Origin: Neobacillus mesonae
GTDB lineage: Bacteria > Bacillota > Bacilli > Bacillales > Cytobacillaceae
Assembly: GCF_023715155.1 (NCBI RefSeq)
Contig: NZ_JAMBNQ010000009.1
Coordinates: 84,122-148,121, forward strand
Direction of reading: 5' to 3'
Length of the DNA stretch: 64,000 nt
Positions 45,162-53,569 of this stretch are shown piece by piece. Below the pieces are notes generated by a model that was not told the origin of the DNA, did no database searches, and saw only the letters and a list, made by a program, of their open reading frames with translations. Position 1 is the first letter of the stretch, and every line of letters starts with the position of its first letter. The translations under genes were made by a program, and so were the position numbers.

Positions 45162-45440
45162 ATGATTATTACAGATGAAGCTCGTGATGAACTTAAACGA
45201 ATGTTCATGGAAGAGAATGCAAATAGTATTCGTATTTTTTTCGATGGCTATGGCTGAGGACAGCCAAGAATAGGACTGGCTCTGGATGAGCCGGAAGCAG
45301 ACGATATTATCGTCACCATTAATGATATTAAGACAGCAATTGACCCCATCATTGAACCGAATACGGAAGACCTAATTCTTGAACGAAGCGGGAATGGAAA
45401 AGGAATTTCCATGATAGGGAATACAGGGAGATGCTGTTAA
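45162..45440 (+). CDS. HesB/IscA-like protein with in-frame UGA, candidate selenoprotein
   Basis: A continuous 92-codon frame if TGA at 45255-45257 (codon 32) is read through. Around it the protein reads IRIFFDGYG-U-GQPRIGLALDEPEADD and ends GRCC. Aligned by eye to IscA (SGCSGF...DEP), U32 falls on the first Fe-ligand Cys and the terminal Cys pair on the other ligands. Both flanks are undamaged. HesB-like proteins are a known bacterial selenoprotein family, and a SECIS-like hairpin follows. GGAGGAGG lies before the ATG. It sits 78 bases after arsC and is probably in the ars operon. A simple nonsense mutation is the alternative. Confidence 0.8.
45276..45294 (+). promoter_or_regulatory. candidate bacterial SECIS element
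   Basis: CTGGCTC (45276-45282) pairs with GAGCCGG (45288-45294) over loop TGGAT. The loop starts 25 nt after the UGA and has G at its second base, matching the minimal bSECIS rule (loop 16-37 nt downstream, G in the first two loop bases). Confidence 0.7.
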
Positions 45441-45457
45441 AAATGTAATTTCAAAAG

Positions 45458-46127
45458 AAAGGGTCTAACATATTGTTAAGTAGTTCCGTTTCGGTGGAGA
45501 AACATACCAAATAGTATGTTAATTAGCAGACCAAATCGCATATGATTTGGTCTCTTATTTTCCTCTTATATATCAACAATTATGAGATATTACCACTTTA
45601 ATTAGGGAGCAAAATCGCAGCCTAAAAACATATTGACAATAATTATTGTCAACGTGCTAATTACTATGTGAATTCGTATGCAATTTGCTATGTTGTTTTT
45701 TAATGAGGTTCACTTGGTTTTTTTGAAACATATGTAGTCTAATCCATAATGGGGTAACCGGCGAAGGTAAAATAAGCGGAGATTTTTCCGCTATATGCAG
45801 AACGGAGCTCGTTTCGGGGAATATAAGGGGAGTTTTTCCGCTTATTCAAAGCAAAATTACCTATTTTCACATTTTTCGAGTCAATAGGCGGAAACCCTCC
45901 GTCTATTTTAGCTATTTTCAGTGTTTTTTGTTACTTAAGGGGAAATTCTCCGCCTATTTATCAAACTTGCCTTAGCATTTAACGACTTGTACAACTTCTC
46001 CATATTAAAGACAAAAATCCCAAGCTTTTTTGTGTGCTAGTTATATTGTTAATTACTTGTCATTCATGCTGCGATTTTAGACTTTCTCCACGTTATCGGA
46101 ACTACTTAACTTATTGTCTGACCCTTT
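45458..46127. mobile_element. MITE-like element with 45-bp terminal inverted repeats
   Basis: The left end (45458-45502) and the right end (46083-46127, reverse) match at about 35 of 45 positions, including AAAGGGTC, a perfect GTTAAGTAGTTCCG and GTGGAGAAA. A second nested pair AAAATCGCAGC/GCTGCGATTTT lies further inside. No ORF of note is inside. The core holds hairpins: AACATAC/GTATGTT, GACCAAATC/GATTTGGTC, the palindrome TTGACAATAATTATTGTCAA at about 45632-45651, and four GCGGA-type hairpin repeats at 45771-45955. No clear target duplication is seen. Confidence 0.65.
45771..45955. repeat. cluster of GGCGGA/TCCGCC hairpin repeats
   Basis: Four small dyads of the type AGCGGAGA-TTTT-TCCGCT or AGGGGAAATTCTCCGCC start near 45773, 45824, 45885 and 45936 (steps of about 51, 61 and 51). 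Related copies recur near 63768 and 63823. Confidence 0.65.
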
Positions 46128-46325
46128 TTTTGTGTGTCAACAAATTTATCCAAAAAATTTGATTCATTTTGCAAAGGCAATAAAGATCGGATCATTGGGC
46201 CATAGAGGCAGGCACCAAGCTTAAGGTTGAAAGTGAATCAGTGCTTGTTTGTGCTAAAATTAGAAGGAATATAAACATCAGGCTTACTCTTTAGGTTACG
46301 CCTTATTTTTTAGGAGGAAACATTC

Positions 46326-47009
46326 ATGAGATTATACATTGATTCAGCGGATCTGAAGGAAATTGCTTTTTTAAATGAGTACTATCCTATTTCCGGTGTG
46401 ACAACCAATCCTTCCATTATTGTGAAAGAAAACCGTCCTTATTTGGAATTACTGACAGAAATCAGGGGAATTATTGGCGAAGAAAAAGAATTATTTGTTC
46501 AAGTGATTGGCGATACAGCTGAAGAAATGGTGGATGAGGCAAAGTTCATAAACCAGCAAATTTCCGGTAATGTGGTCGTAAAAGTTCCGGTAACGGAAGA
46601 AGGATTAAAGGCAATTAAATTGCTTTCTGAAGAGAATATTCCTTCTCTTGCCACCACCATTTATACATCTTTCCAAGCTTTAATGGCAGCCATGGCCGGT
46701 GCAAAATATGTGGCACCATATGTGAACAGGATTGATAATTTAACGGGCAGCGGCGTAAATGTAACAGCAGAGATTGTTGAATTATTCGCATCTTACCATC
46801 TGTCAACAGAAGTATTAGCGGCTAGTTTTAAGAATGTGCAGCAAGTACATGATGTATGTCTTGCTGGTGCGCAAACAGCTACAGTGGCCCCTGACATTAT
46901 CAAGAAATTTATCGCTTTCCCTTCAACATCCCAGGATGTGGCGGTATTTAAGAAAGAATGGCAGAATGTGTACGGCAGTGATAAAACGAATCTGATCAAT
47001 TCAAAATAA
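46326..47009 (+). CDS. fsa: fructose-6-phosphate aldolase / transaldolase-like
   Basis: A 227-residue class I aldolase of the small transaldolase group. The Schiff-base Lys86 lies in VVVKVP, and APYVNRID has the Tyr typical of fructose-6-phosphate aldolase rather than transaldolase. It cleaves fructose 6-phosphate to dihydroxyacetone and glyceraldehyde 3-phosphate, or acts on related sugars. TTAGGAGG precedes the ATG. Monocistronic. Confidence 0.85.
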   Translation: MRLYIDSADLKEIAFLNEYYPISGVTTNPSIIVKENRPYLELLTEIRGIIGEEKELFVQVIGDTAEEMVDEAKFINQQISGNVVVKVPVTEEGLKAIKLLSEENIPSLATTIYTSFQALMAAMAGAKYVAPYVNRIDNLTGSGVNVTAEIVELFASYHLSTEVLAASFKNVQQVHDVCLAGAQTATVAPDIIKKFIAFPSTSQDVAVFKKEWQNVYGSDKTNLINSK

Positions 47010-47092
47010 TAGAATAGGAGTTTCGGAGGCCCTGAGATGACTGAAAAAAGATGTGGATTACTCTAAATTTCTATCTAAATTTATGAAAAAAG

Positions 47093-47137
47093 GTACAGCC
47101 CGGCAGTAGTATTTACATCAGGCTGTGACTTTTTTTA
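47093..47137 (+). terminator. terminator after fsa
   Basis: ACAGCC pairs with GGCTGT over a long loop, then T-run. The stem is modest. Confidence 0.6.
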
Positions 47138-47234
47138 TTTATGCTGTTTTGGTCGGGGAGGCATCATTACTTGATTCTATATGAAAAATTCTTTTTAATG
47201 AAATCATACTTATTTTGTAAAGGAGGATTTTTGA

Positions 47235-47987
47235 ATGAACAATAAAGAATCATTATCGGAAACCATTCAAGTAATGCAGAACCATGTCTCTGTACGCAAA
47301 TATTCAGCAGATCCAATCCCGAGAGAGCATTTCATGGAAATCATCCGCGCGGGACAGGGGGCGCCTTCCTCCCATTTTGTCCAAGCATATTCTATCATTC
47401 ATGTCACAAATCAGGAAAAGAAAGATCAAATCGCAGATCTTGCGAAAAACAAACATATTAAATATTGTTCGGATTTTTTGTTGTTTTGCGGTGATTTAAA
47501 ACGGTTGGAGATAGCCGGAAGAAAGCATGGAATTGTGATTGAATATGATAATCTGGAAAATTTTATGGTTGCAACAATTGACCCGGCGCTGGTTGCGCAA
47601 AATGTTATCACGGCTGCGGAATCACTTGGTTATGGAGGCTGCTACATCGGCGGGGTACGAAATAATCCAGGACCTATTAGTGATATTGTTGGTCTGCCTG
47701 ATAAGGTATTTCCGTTGTTCGGGTTATGCTTAGGCATACCTGCAGAAAGAAATGAAGTAAAACCAAGGCTGCCAATGGAAGCCATTCTCCACGAAAATGA
47801 ATATAACGAAAAGAAATACTTAGCGTTGCTTGATGAGTATGATCAAAACATGAGCACCTATTATCAAGAGAGGTCCAGCAATAACAAAGACGCTAACTGG
47901 ACTGAGCCCATGGCCCAGTTCTTGAAAGATAAGAGACGAGAACACATGCGGGCATTTATCGAGAGTAAAGGGTTTCATTTAGATTAA
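47235..47987 (+). CDS. oxygen-insensitive NADPH nitroreductase (NfsA/Frp family)
   Basis: A 250-residue FMN nitroreductase. HVSVRKYSADPIPREHFMEI contains the FMN-phosphate Arg/Ser set, GAPSSHFVQAYSIIHV follows, and ESLGYGGCYIGGVRNNP is the family signature. It reduces nitro compounds, quinones or free flavin with NADPH. AAAGGAGG lies upstream. Monocistronic and bounded by terminators. Confidence 0.9.
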   Translation: MNNKESLSETIQVMQNHVSVRKYSADPIPREHFMEIIRAGQGAPSSHFVQAYSIIHVTNQEKKDQIADLAKNKHIKYCSDFLLFCGDLKRLEIAGRKHGIVIEYDNLENFMVATIDPALVAQNVITAAESLGYGGCYIGGVRNNPGPISDIVGLPDKVFPLFGLCLGIPAERNEVKPRLPMEAILHENEYNEKKYLALLDEYDQNMSTYYQERSSNNKDANWTEPMAQFLKDKRREHMRAFIESKGFHLD

Positions 47988-47996
47988 ACTGGACGT

Positions 47997-48047
47997 AAAA
48001 AAGCCGAAAATAGGCAGGGATGATAACCTGCTTAATTTCGGCTTTTT
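47997..48047. terminator. bidirectional terminator between nitroreductase and TetR genes
   Basis: AAAAAGCCGAAA pairs with TTTCGGCTTTTT, with an inner AGGCAGG/CCTGCTT stem. It serves both convergent genes. Confidence 0.88.
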
Positions 48048-48077
48048 GAAGATAAACGTTTCATATTTTTCAGTGTC

Positions 48078-48911
48078 TCATTCAAAATACCGCCCCAGCA
48101 GATAAGAAATCCACTTACAATGAGGATTATTTCGGATATTTTCTAAAAGCCCCTTTACAATGGCAGGCGGAAACTTTGGATCGAGCAGCTGTTCCTTCAG
48201 CAGCTGGAGCGATTCTTTTTCAATCGATTCTTCCATTTCTTCAATTTTATTCTCAATCAGCCCCACAATCTCTTCTTTCTTCGTTTCCTCGCTCAGAGGC
48301 TGTTTTACTTTAAACATTGCCACCATTTCCTTTGAAATGAAGGGCACGGTCGTATGCTGCGCCAGCAGATTGGTTTTTTCCACAAGCGACTCCGCCAGCA
48401 TCTTCAGATCTAACGGTACATTATAGAAAACAAAAAGCTGGGAATAGGTATTCATAAATCCCTTAATACAATACATCAAATCATATTTTGTGCTGCTGAC
48501 CGCCTCGCCGTATAAACGTTCAATCATCGAGAGAATCGTTTCCGAGAACAATTTGTCATAGTATTGCATTTTAAAAATAAGCTCTTTATTCAAGGATTGC
48601 GATTGTTCTTTCATCAGGACCTTTGCAAAGTCCGAATGTCTGTAAAAGGACTGATAAACTGTAAAATAGAAATGATATAAAACTGCTTCGTCCTTCGTAT
48701 TTCTGACTATATGGTCAATGTCGGATATAATCTGCATCATAAAGTAATCAATCAACGCGATAATCAATTCATCCTTCGATTTAAACGACAAATAAAAGGC
48801 ACCTTTTGAAATCCCGCATTGATCGGTAATCTGCTGTACCGAAGTTGCCTCAAAACCCTGCTTAGCAAAAAGCTCCAGTGCTGTATCCATGATTAATTGT
48901 TTTTTTGACAT
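48078..48911 (-). CDS. TetR family repressor of the RND pump
   Basis: 277 residues, longer than the usual 190-220. The N-terminal helix-turn-helix at 3-50 (TSVQQITDQCGISKGAFYLSF) is typical. The C-terminal 70 residues form an extra charged, helical region. It is divergent from the RND gene, and a dyad lies inside the pump promoter between them, so it very probably represses the pump. Confidence 0.88.
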   Translation of the reverse strand: MSKKQLIMDTALELFAKQGFEATSVQQITDQCGISKGAFYLSFKSKDELIIALIDYFMMQIISDIDHIVRNTKDEAVLYHFYFTVYQSFYRHSDFAKVLMKEQSQSLNKELIFKMQYYDKLFSETILSMIERLYGEAVSSTKYDLMYCIKGFMNTYSQLFVFYNVPLDLKMLAESLVEKTNLLAQHTTVPFISKEMVAMFKVKQPLSEETKKEEIVGLIENKIEEMEESIEKESLQLLKEQLLDPKFPPAIVKGLLENIRNNPHCKWISYLLGRYFE

Positions 48912-48939
48912 AAGGCTTAATCCGCTCCCGTGTTATTCA

Positions 48940-48968
48940 TTGACAAATGACTAATCGGTCATTATTAT
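48940..48968 (+). promoter_or_regulatory. RND promoter with embedded TetR operator
   Basis: TTGACA (48940-48945) and TATTAT (48963-48968) with a 17-bp spacer. The spacer holds ATGAC-TAATC-GGTCAT, an inverted repeat fitting a TetR dimer, so binding would block the polymerase. Confidence 0.75.
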
Positions 48969-49010
48969 AAATAATTGAGTGTATTTCGTCAATTAAGGGC
49001 AGGTGTAATA

Positions 49011-52000
49011 GTGAAAGGGTTAGTCAATTTTGTTATAAAGAATAAATTAGCAGTATGGCTGTTAACCATTATCATCACAGCTTCAGGTATTTATGCCGGG
49101 ACAAAGATGAATATGGAGACGATTCCGAACATCTCCATTCCATACTTAATGGTTACCGATGTCTATCCAGGGGCGACTCCTGAAAAGGTAATGGAGGATA
49201 TCTCCATGCCGGTTGAAAAAGCAGTCGAAAACCTTGACCATGTAAAGGCAGTTTACTCCAATTCCTATTCAAATATGTCTAGTATTCAAGTAGAGTACGA
49301 GTATGGCATCGATATGGATGAGGCGAAGCGTGAATTAAAGTCAGCACTAGATAATGTGAAACTTCCGGAAGCTGCCGAGGAGCCGACGACTTCCTCGATC
49401 AGCATGAACATGATGCCGGTTGTAGCACTAAGTGTCAGCAGCACAAAAGAGGATATTGTCGATTTAACCTCCACAGTCGAGGAAAGCTTGCTTCCGAAGA
49501 TTGAAAAAATAGAAGGTGTTGCCTCAGCAACCATTACGGGCCAGCATATTGAAGAAGTCGATTTGACGTATAATCAGGCAAAGCTGAAGCAGTATGGCTT
49601 AACGGAAGATAAAGTCAAGGACATGATTCAGGCCAGCAATATGTCAGTGTCTTTAGGACTGTATGAGTTCAAAAAAGGGGAAGAGGCAGTAGCTGTCAAT
49701 GGTAAGTTCACGACAGTGAACGAGTTAAAGAATATGTTGATTCCAGTGACACCAACAGCTAAAAATCCGTCTCCATTTGTGAAACTCAGCGATATTGCCT
49801 CGATTAAAAAGGTGGGGAAAGTTCAATCCATCTCCCGGACAAACGGGAAAGAGGCAATTGCAATCCAAATCGTCAAAGGCCAGCGGGCCAACACGGTGGA
49901 TGTTGTCAATAAGGTGAAAGAGCTAGTCAAGGATGAAAAGGCGAAGATGGACGGCCTTGTCATTGATGTAACGCTTGACCAAGGTAAGCCAATCGAAGAA
50001 TCTGTTTCAACAATGGTTGAAAAAGCTGTTTTTGGCGGGCTGATTGCGGTTTTAATCATTCTTCTTTTCTTACGTGACTTCAAATCAATGATTATTTCCA
50101 TTATTTCTATTCCAGTGTCTATTTTCATGGCATTAATGATTTTGAACTGGATGGATATTACGCTTAACATTATGACGCTTGGGGCGATAACGGTAGCGAT
50201 TGGACGGGTTATAGATGACTCGATTGTCGTCGTTGAAAATATTTACCGGCGCCTGCATTTAAAAGAAGAAAAATTAACAGGTCGTGCCCTGATTCGTGAA
50301 GCGACTATTGAAATGTTTAAGCCGATTTTATCCTCTACTCTGGTAACGGTGGCTGTTTTTGCACCGCTGATTTTTGTCGGAGGCATGGTTGGCGAACTGT
50401 TCGCACCATTCGCGTTAACGATGGCATTTTCGCTAGGCGCTTCATTGCTTGTGGCGATTACCATTGTGCCGGCGCTGTCTCACTTCTTATTTAAGAAAAG
50501 TTTATATGGTGTGAAGACCACAAGAAAACACAAAGAGAGCGAACTGGCCAAGTGGTATAAATGGTTCTTGGAAAAATGCCTGAACCATAAAGTGATTGCT
50601 TCACTGCTTGCCATTCTTTTATTAGCCGGGAGTCTTGCCTTAACGCCATTAATCGGCTTCAGCTTCCTTGGCAGTGAAGAAGAGAAGGTAATGTATTTAA
50701 CGTATACGCCGAAAGCAGGCGAGCTTCGTGAAGATACAATGGAAAAAGTGAAAGCCGTGGAAGATAAGATGCTGAAACGAAAAGATATTGATATCGTTCA
50801 AGTATCCCTTACCGAACCTGGCGACCAGACAGCCGTCATGATGGGCGGAGGCGGCGGAGGTGCATTAATGTACCTTATCTTTGACCCGGATATGGAAAAC
50901 TTCCCGGAAGTCCGCGATAAAATTGAAGATTATTTAAAACATATCGGCCAGTCAGGAGAGTGGAAGAGCCAGAACTTCTCATCCATGTCTGGCGCCGAAA
51001 ATGAAGTCAGCTACACGTTCTATAGTGAGGACATCAATAAACTCAATAAATCTGTCAAACTGGCTGAAGATGTAATGAAGAAACAGAAGGGATTAAAGGA
51101 CGTCACATCTAGTGCGGAGGATGCATATGTGGAATATACCTTCCGCGTGGCACAGGATGAACTAATGAAATATGGATTAACTGCCGGCCAGCTCGTGATG
51201 ATGCTAAATCCTTCGCAGAAAAAGGATGTCTTAACAACGATTGAAAAAGACGGAAGTTCCCTGGACGTTATTGTTCAGCAGGAACAGGCTAAGAAGCCGA
51301 AATCCATTGATGAGATGTTAAAAACACCGGTACCAACTGCACTTGGCAAAACCATGCCGCTTTCCGAATTAGTAACCGTGAAAAAAGGGACAACCTTAAA
51401 TACCCTCGCACGGAGTAAAGGAGAGTATTATGCAAGTGTTTCCGGGAAAATTACCGGAAAAGATATTTCGAAAGTAACATCGAAAGTGAAAAAGGAAATT
51501 GATCAACTTGATTTGCCAAAAGGAGTAACAGTAGATGTTGCCGGGGTACAGGCAGATATGAATGAGACATTTACACAGCTTGGTGTCGCCATGCTTGCGG
51601 CAATAGCCATTGTCTATTTCATACTGGTCGTCACATTTGGCGAGGGTCTCGCACCATTTGCCATTCTGTTCTCACTGCCATTTGCGGTAATTGGATCATT
51701 TGTCGGATTATTAATCGCCGGCGAAACGATTTCCGTCTCGGTTATGATGGGTCTGTTGATGCTGATTGGTATCGTTGTGACGAATGCGATTGTGCTGGTA
51801 GACCGGATTATTCATATGGAGCACGATGGACTCCGAATGCGTGAGGCTATTTTAGAAGCCGGAGCAACCCGTCTTCGCCCAATCCTGATGACCGCTATCG
51901 CTACAATCGGTGCCCTTATTCCATTAGCACTTGGCGCTGGCGGCGGAGGCCTGATCTCGAAGGGTCTCGCCATCACGGTAATTGGCGGATTAACAAGTTC

Positions 52001-52091
52001 CACCTTGTTAACCTTGATTATCGTACCAATTGTGTATGAGATTTTATCAAAAATGTTTAAGAAAAATCGCAGAGAGATTGAGGAAAACTAA
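49011..52091 (+). CDS. RND efflux transporter, AcrB/SwrC family
   Basis: About 1026 residues with the RND layout: first helix at about 10-30, large external loop, helix bundle with GAITVAIGRVIDDSIVVVEN (motif A with the proton-relay Asp), then a second loop and bundle. GMVGELFAPFALTMAFSLGA and the MGLLMLIGIVVTNAIVLVDR repeat are clear. An unusual glycine-rich MMGGGGGGALMYL lies in the second loop. In Firmicutes this type acts without an outer-membrane factor; SwrC exports surfactin. GTG at 49011 with GCAGGTG is the best start. Confidence 0.9.
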   Translation: MKGLVNFVIKNKLAVWLLTIIITASGIYAGTKMNMETIPNISIPYLMVTDVYPGATPEKVMEDISMPVEKAVENLDHVKAVYSNSYSNMSSIQVEYEYGIDMDEAKRELKSALDNVKLPEAAEEPTTSSISMNMMPVVALSVSSTKEDIVDLTSTVEESLLPKIEKIEGVASATITGQHIEEVDLTYNQAKLKQYGLTEDKVKDMIQASNMSVSLGLYEFKKGEEAVAVNGKFTTVNELKNMLIPVTPTAKNPSPFVKLSDIASIKKVGKVQSISRTNGKEAIAIQIVKGQRANTVDVVNKVKELVKDEKAKMDGLVIDVTLDQGKPIEESVSTMVEKAVFGGLIAVLIILLFLRDFKSMIISIISIPVSIFMALMILNWMDITLNIMTLGAITVAIGRVIDDSIVVVENIYRRLHLKEEKLTGRALIREATIEMFKPILSSTLVTVAVFAPLIFVGGMVGELFAPFALTMAFSLGASLLVAITIVPALSHFLFKKSLYGVKTTRKHKESELAKWYKWFLEKCLNHKVIASLLAILLLAGSLALTPLIGFSFLGSEEEKVMYLTYTPKAGELREDTMEKVKAVEDKMLKRKDIDIVQVSLTEPGDQTAVMMGGGGGGALMYLIFDPDMENFPEVRDKIEDYLKHIGQSGEWKSQNFSSMSGAENEVSYTFYSEDINKLNKSVKLAEDVMKKQKGLKDVTSSAEDAYVEYTFRVAQDELMKYGLTAGQLVMMLNPSQKKDVLTTIEKDGSSLDVIVQQEQAKKPKSIDEMLKTPVPTALGKTMPLSELVTVKKGTTLNTLARSKGEYYASVSGKITGKDISKVTSKVKKEIDQLDLPKGVTVDVAGVQADMNETFTQLGVAMLAAIAIVYFILVVTFGEGLAPFAILFSLPFAVIGSFVGLLIAGETISVSVMMGLLMLIGIVVTNAIVLVDRIIHMEHDGLRMREAILEAGATRLRPILMTAIATIGALIPLALGAGGGGLISKGLAITVIGGLTSSTLLTLIIVPIVYEILSKMFKKNRREIEEN

Positions 52092-52102
52092 TATTTGAGG
52101 CC

Positions 52103-52146
52103 AGCCTCCCGCTGTTTGAATGAATCAGCGGGGGGCTTGTTTTTTT
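52103..52146 (+). terminator. terminator after the RND gene
   Basis: GCCTCCCGCTG pairs with CAGCGGGGGGC, then T-run. Confidence 0.88.
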
Positions 52147-52191
52147 GCTGTGAGATTTTGTAGTATGCGGGGCAAGGGTTCTAACTCGAGG

Positions 52192-52497
52192 TCTACGTGG
52201 CCGAATAGCTGCACGTTTCAAGAATTCGGTTATCTAGAAGCAGTTTACGTGCCAGGACAGTTTTACTTTTTGAGGATTAGGTCACCAACTACGTGCCCGA
52301 ACCGCAGCAAGTTGGATGGTTAACGGTCACCTAGAGGAGGTCTACGTGCCTGAACCTCCATACTTTTCATGGATATGGTCACCAAGAAGAGGTCTACGTG
52401 CCTGAATAGCTGTATGTTTCAAGAGTTCGGTCAACTAGCCAGAATCTGCTTGTCCAAACGGCTTTGCTTTCCGTGAAACTCGAGAAACTAGAAGCAG
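52192..52497. repeat. 52-bp-period TCTACGTGCC array
   Basis: TCTACGTGCCTGAA-like unit starts fall at 52192, 52244, 52288, 52341, 52393 and 52445, giving steps of 52, 44, 53, 52 and 52. The first, fifth and sixth units also share the later parts (GAATAGCTG, GTTTCAAGA, TTCGGT, CTAGAAGCAG). It is more diverged than the array at 20984. Non-coding. The stretch 52498-52717 after it shows nothing recognisable. Confidence 0.8.
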
Positions 52498-52717
52498 TAT
52501 ATCAGCCATCAAAAAGAGAAAATACAGTTTAAAGGGTAAACCCCTGTTAAACTGCAAAGCAGCTTGCCCCCAAAAAAAGAGATTCCACACCAGACTGTTA
52601 AAATTCCTATTTTTGGATAATATATGTAATAGTATTCATTACCAAAATCGTGGAACAGCCTATGATTTGAATGGCTGTGGTGGTAATGGTGAATCCTGCC
52701 AAGTCTGAATAACAGTC

Positions 52718-53467
52718 CTATAGAGACTTTCTAATTCCTATTTTCTTAATGTTCCAAAACAAGGTGTCAACTCCTTTTGAAAAATGGCAAATAGCTTTGT
52801 TCTCCCTGGGTTCAAGTTGAAAAGGGGAGAAAAGGGTATGATGAATTTCCGAGTCTGCCAGCTGCAGCGGCCAAGGATTGTGGTGAATTTCGCCGCAATA
52901 GAGATTCTTCCGGTTATCGGTGCTGTAGAGGCAGTATCTTTCAGTCAGCCAGTGATCGATTACCCCTTGTTTCGAAAAATAAACCTCTGATGAAGGGGCA
53001 TAGCTTCCTTTAAAGGTAACGGAGGGACTCTTTTTACGGATACTTTCATAGTAAAAGGCTCCGTCATGCTGGCGGCAGGATATATCAGCAGCGCGGTAGG
53101 GAAGATGGTACCACCGCTTAGCGATATGGAGAGAAGCCCAGTTAGAGACGTCCAAAGACAAGAAAAAAACCCCCGGCTTGCCCTGATGGCGGACATAGGT
53201 CCTAAGATTGATTTCCGGAAAAGCCGGTACAATGGATAATGGGGAAAGGCCGCGGAGATAAATGCCGTCAATATGGAATACGACCACCCCAAGCCAGGCT
53301 GATTGCTCATATGTATCAATGTCCAGGACCGCTGGAATTAGGGGGCGTAACTGTTCAGCTGGAACAGGCCAATGGGCAAACAACAGATTTCTCCATGTTT
53401 GCCGCATAATCCAGTTTTTTGATGGCAGCGGCCATGGTCTATGACTATTGTCATTCATGATATCCAT
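52718..53467 (-). CDS. yqjF: YqjF family protein (DUF2071)
   Basis: A 249-residue DUF2071 protein, opening with RPWPLPSKNWIMRQTWRNLL and containing FPEINLRTYVRHQGKPGVFF and SLDVSNWASLHIAKRWYHLP. The fold is acetoacetate-decarboxylase-like; the function is unknown, although B. subtilis yqjF responds to nitroaromatics. Monocistronic and divergent from the next gene. Confidence 0.88.
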   Translation of the reverse strand: MDIMNDNSHRPWPLPSKNWIMRQTWRNLLFAHWPVPAEQLRPLIPAVLDIDTYEQSAWLGVVVFHIDGIYLRGLSPLSIVPAFPEINLRTYVRHQGKPGVFFLSLDVSNWASLHIAKRWYHLPYRAADISCRQHDGAFYYESIRKKSPSVTFKGSYAPSSEVYFSKQGVIDHWLTERYCLYSTDNRKNLYCGEIHHNPWPLQLADSEIHHTLFSPFQLEPRENKAICHFSKGVDTLFWNIKKIGIRKSL

Positions 53468-53569
53468 GGATGGAACCTTCCTCTCACGATTTCCTCTAAA
53501 AATAGTATTTGCCGAAATGATTATGTGATTTTTGGAAACAAATTTCTTTCTATCTTGGAGAAGTGAAAT

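Noticed and set aside
45262..45281. First hairpin after the UGA (AGCCA/TGGCT) as the SECIS
   Set aside because: Its loop begins only 9-10 nt after the UGA, closer than the bSECIS range; the hairpin at 45276-45294 fits much better.
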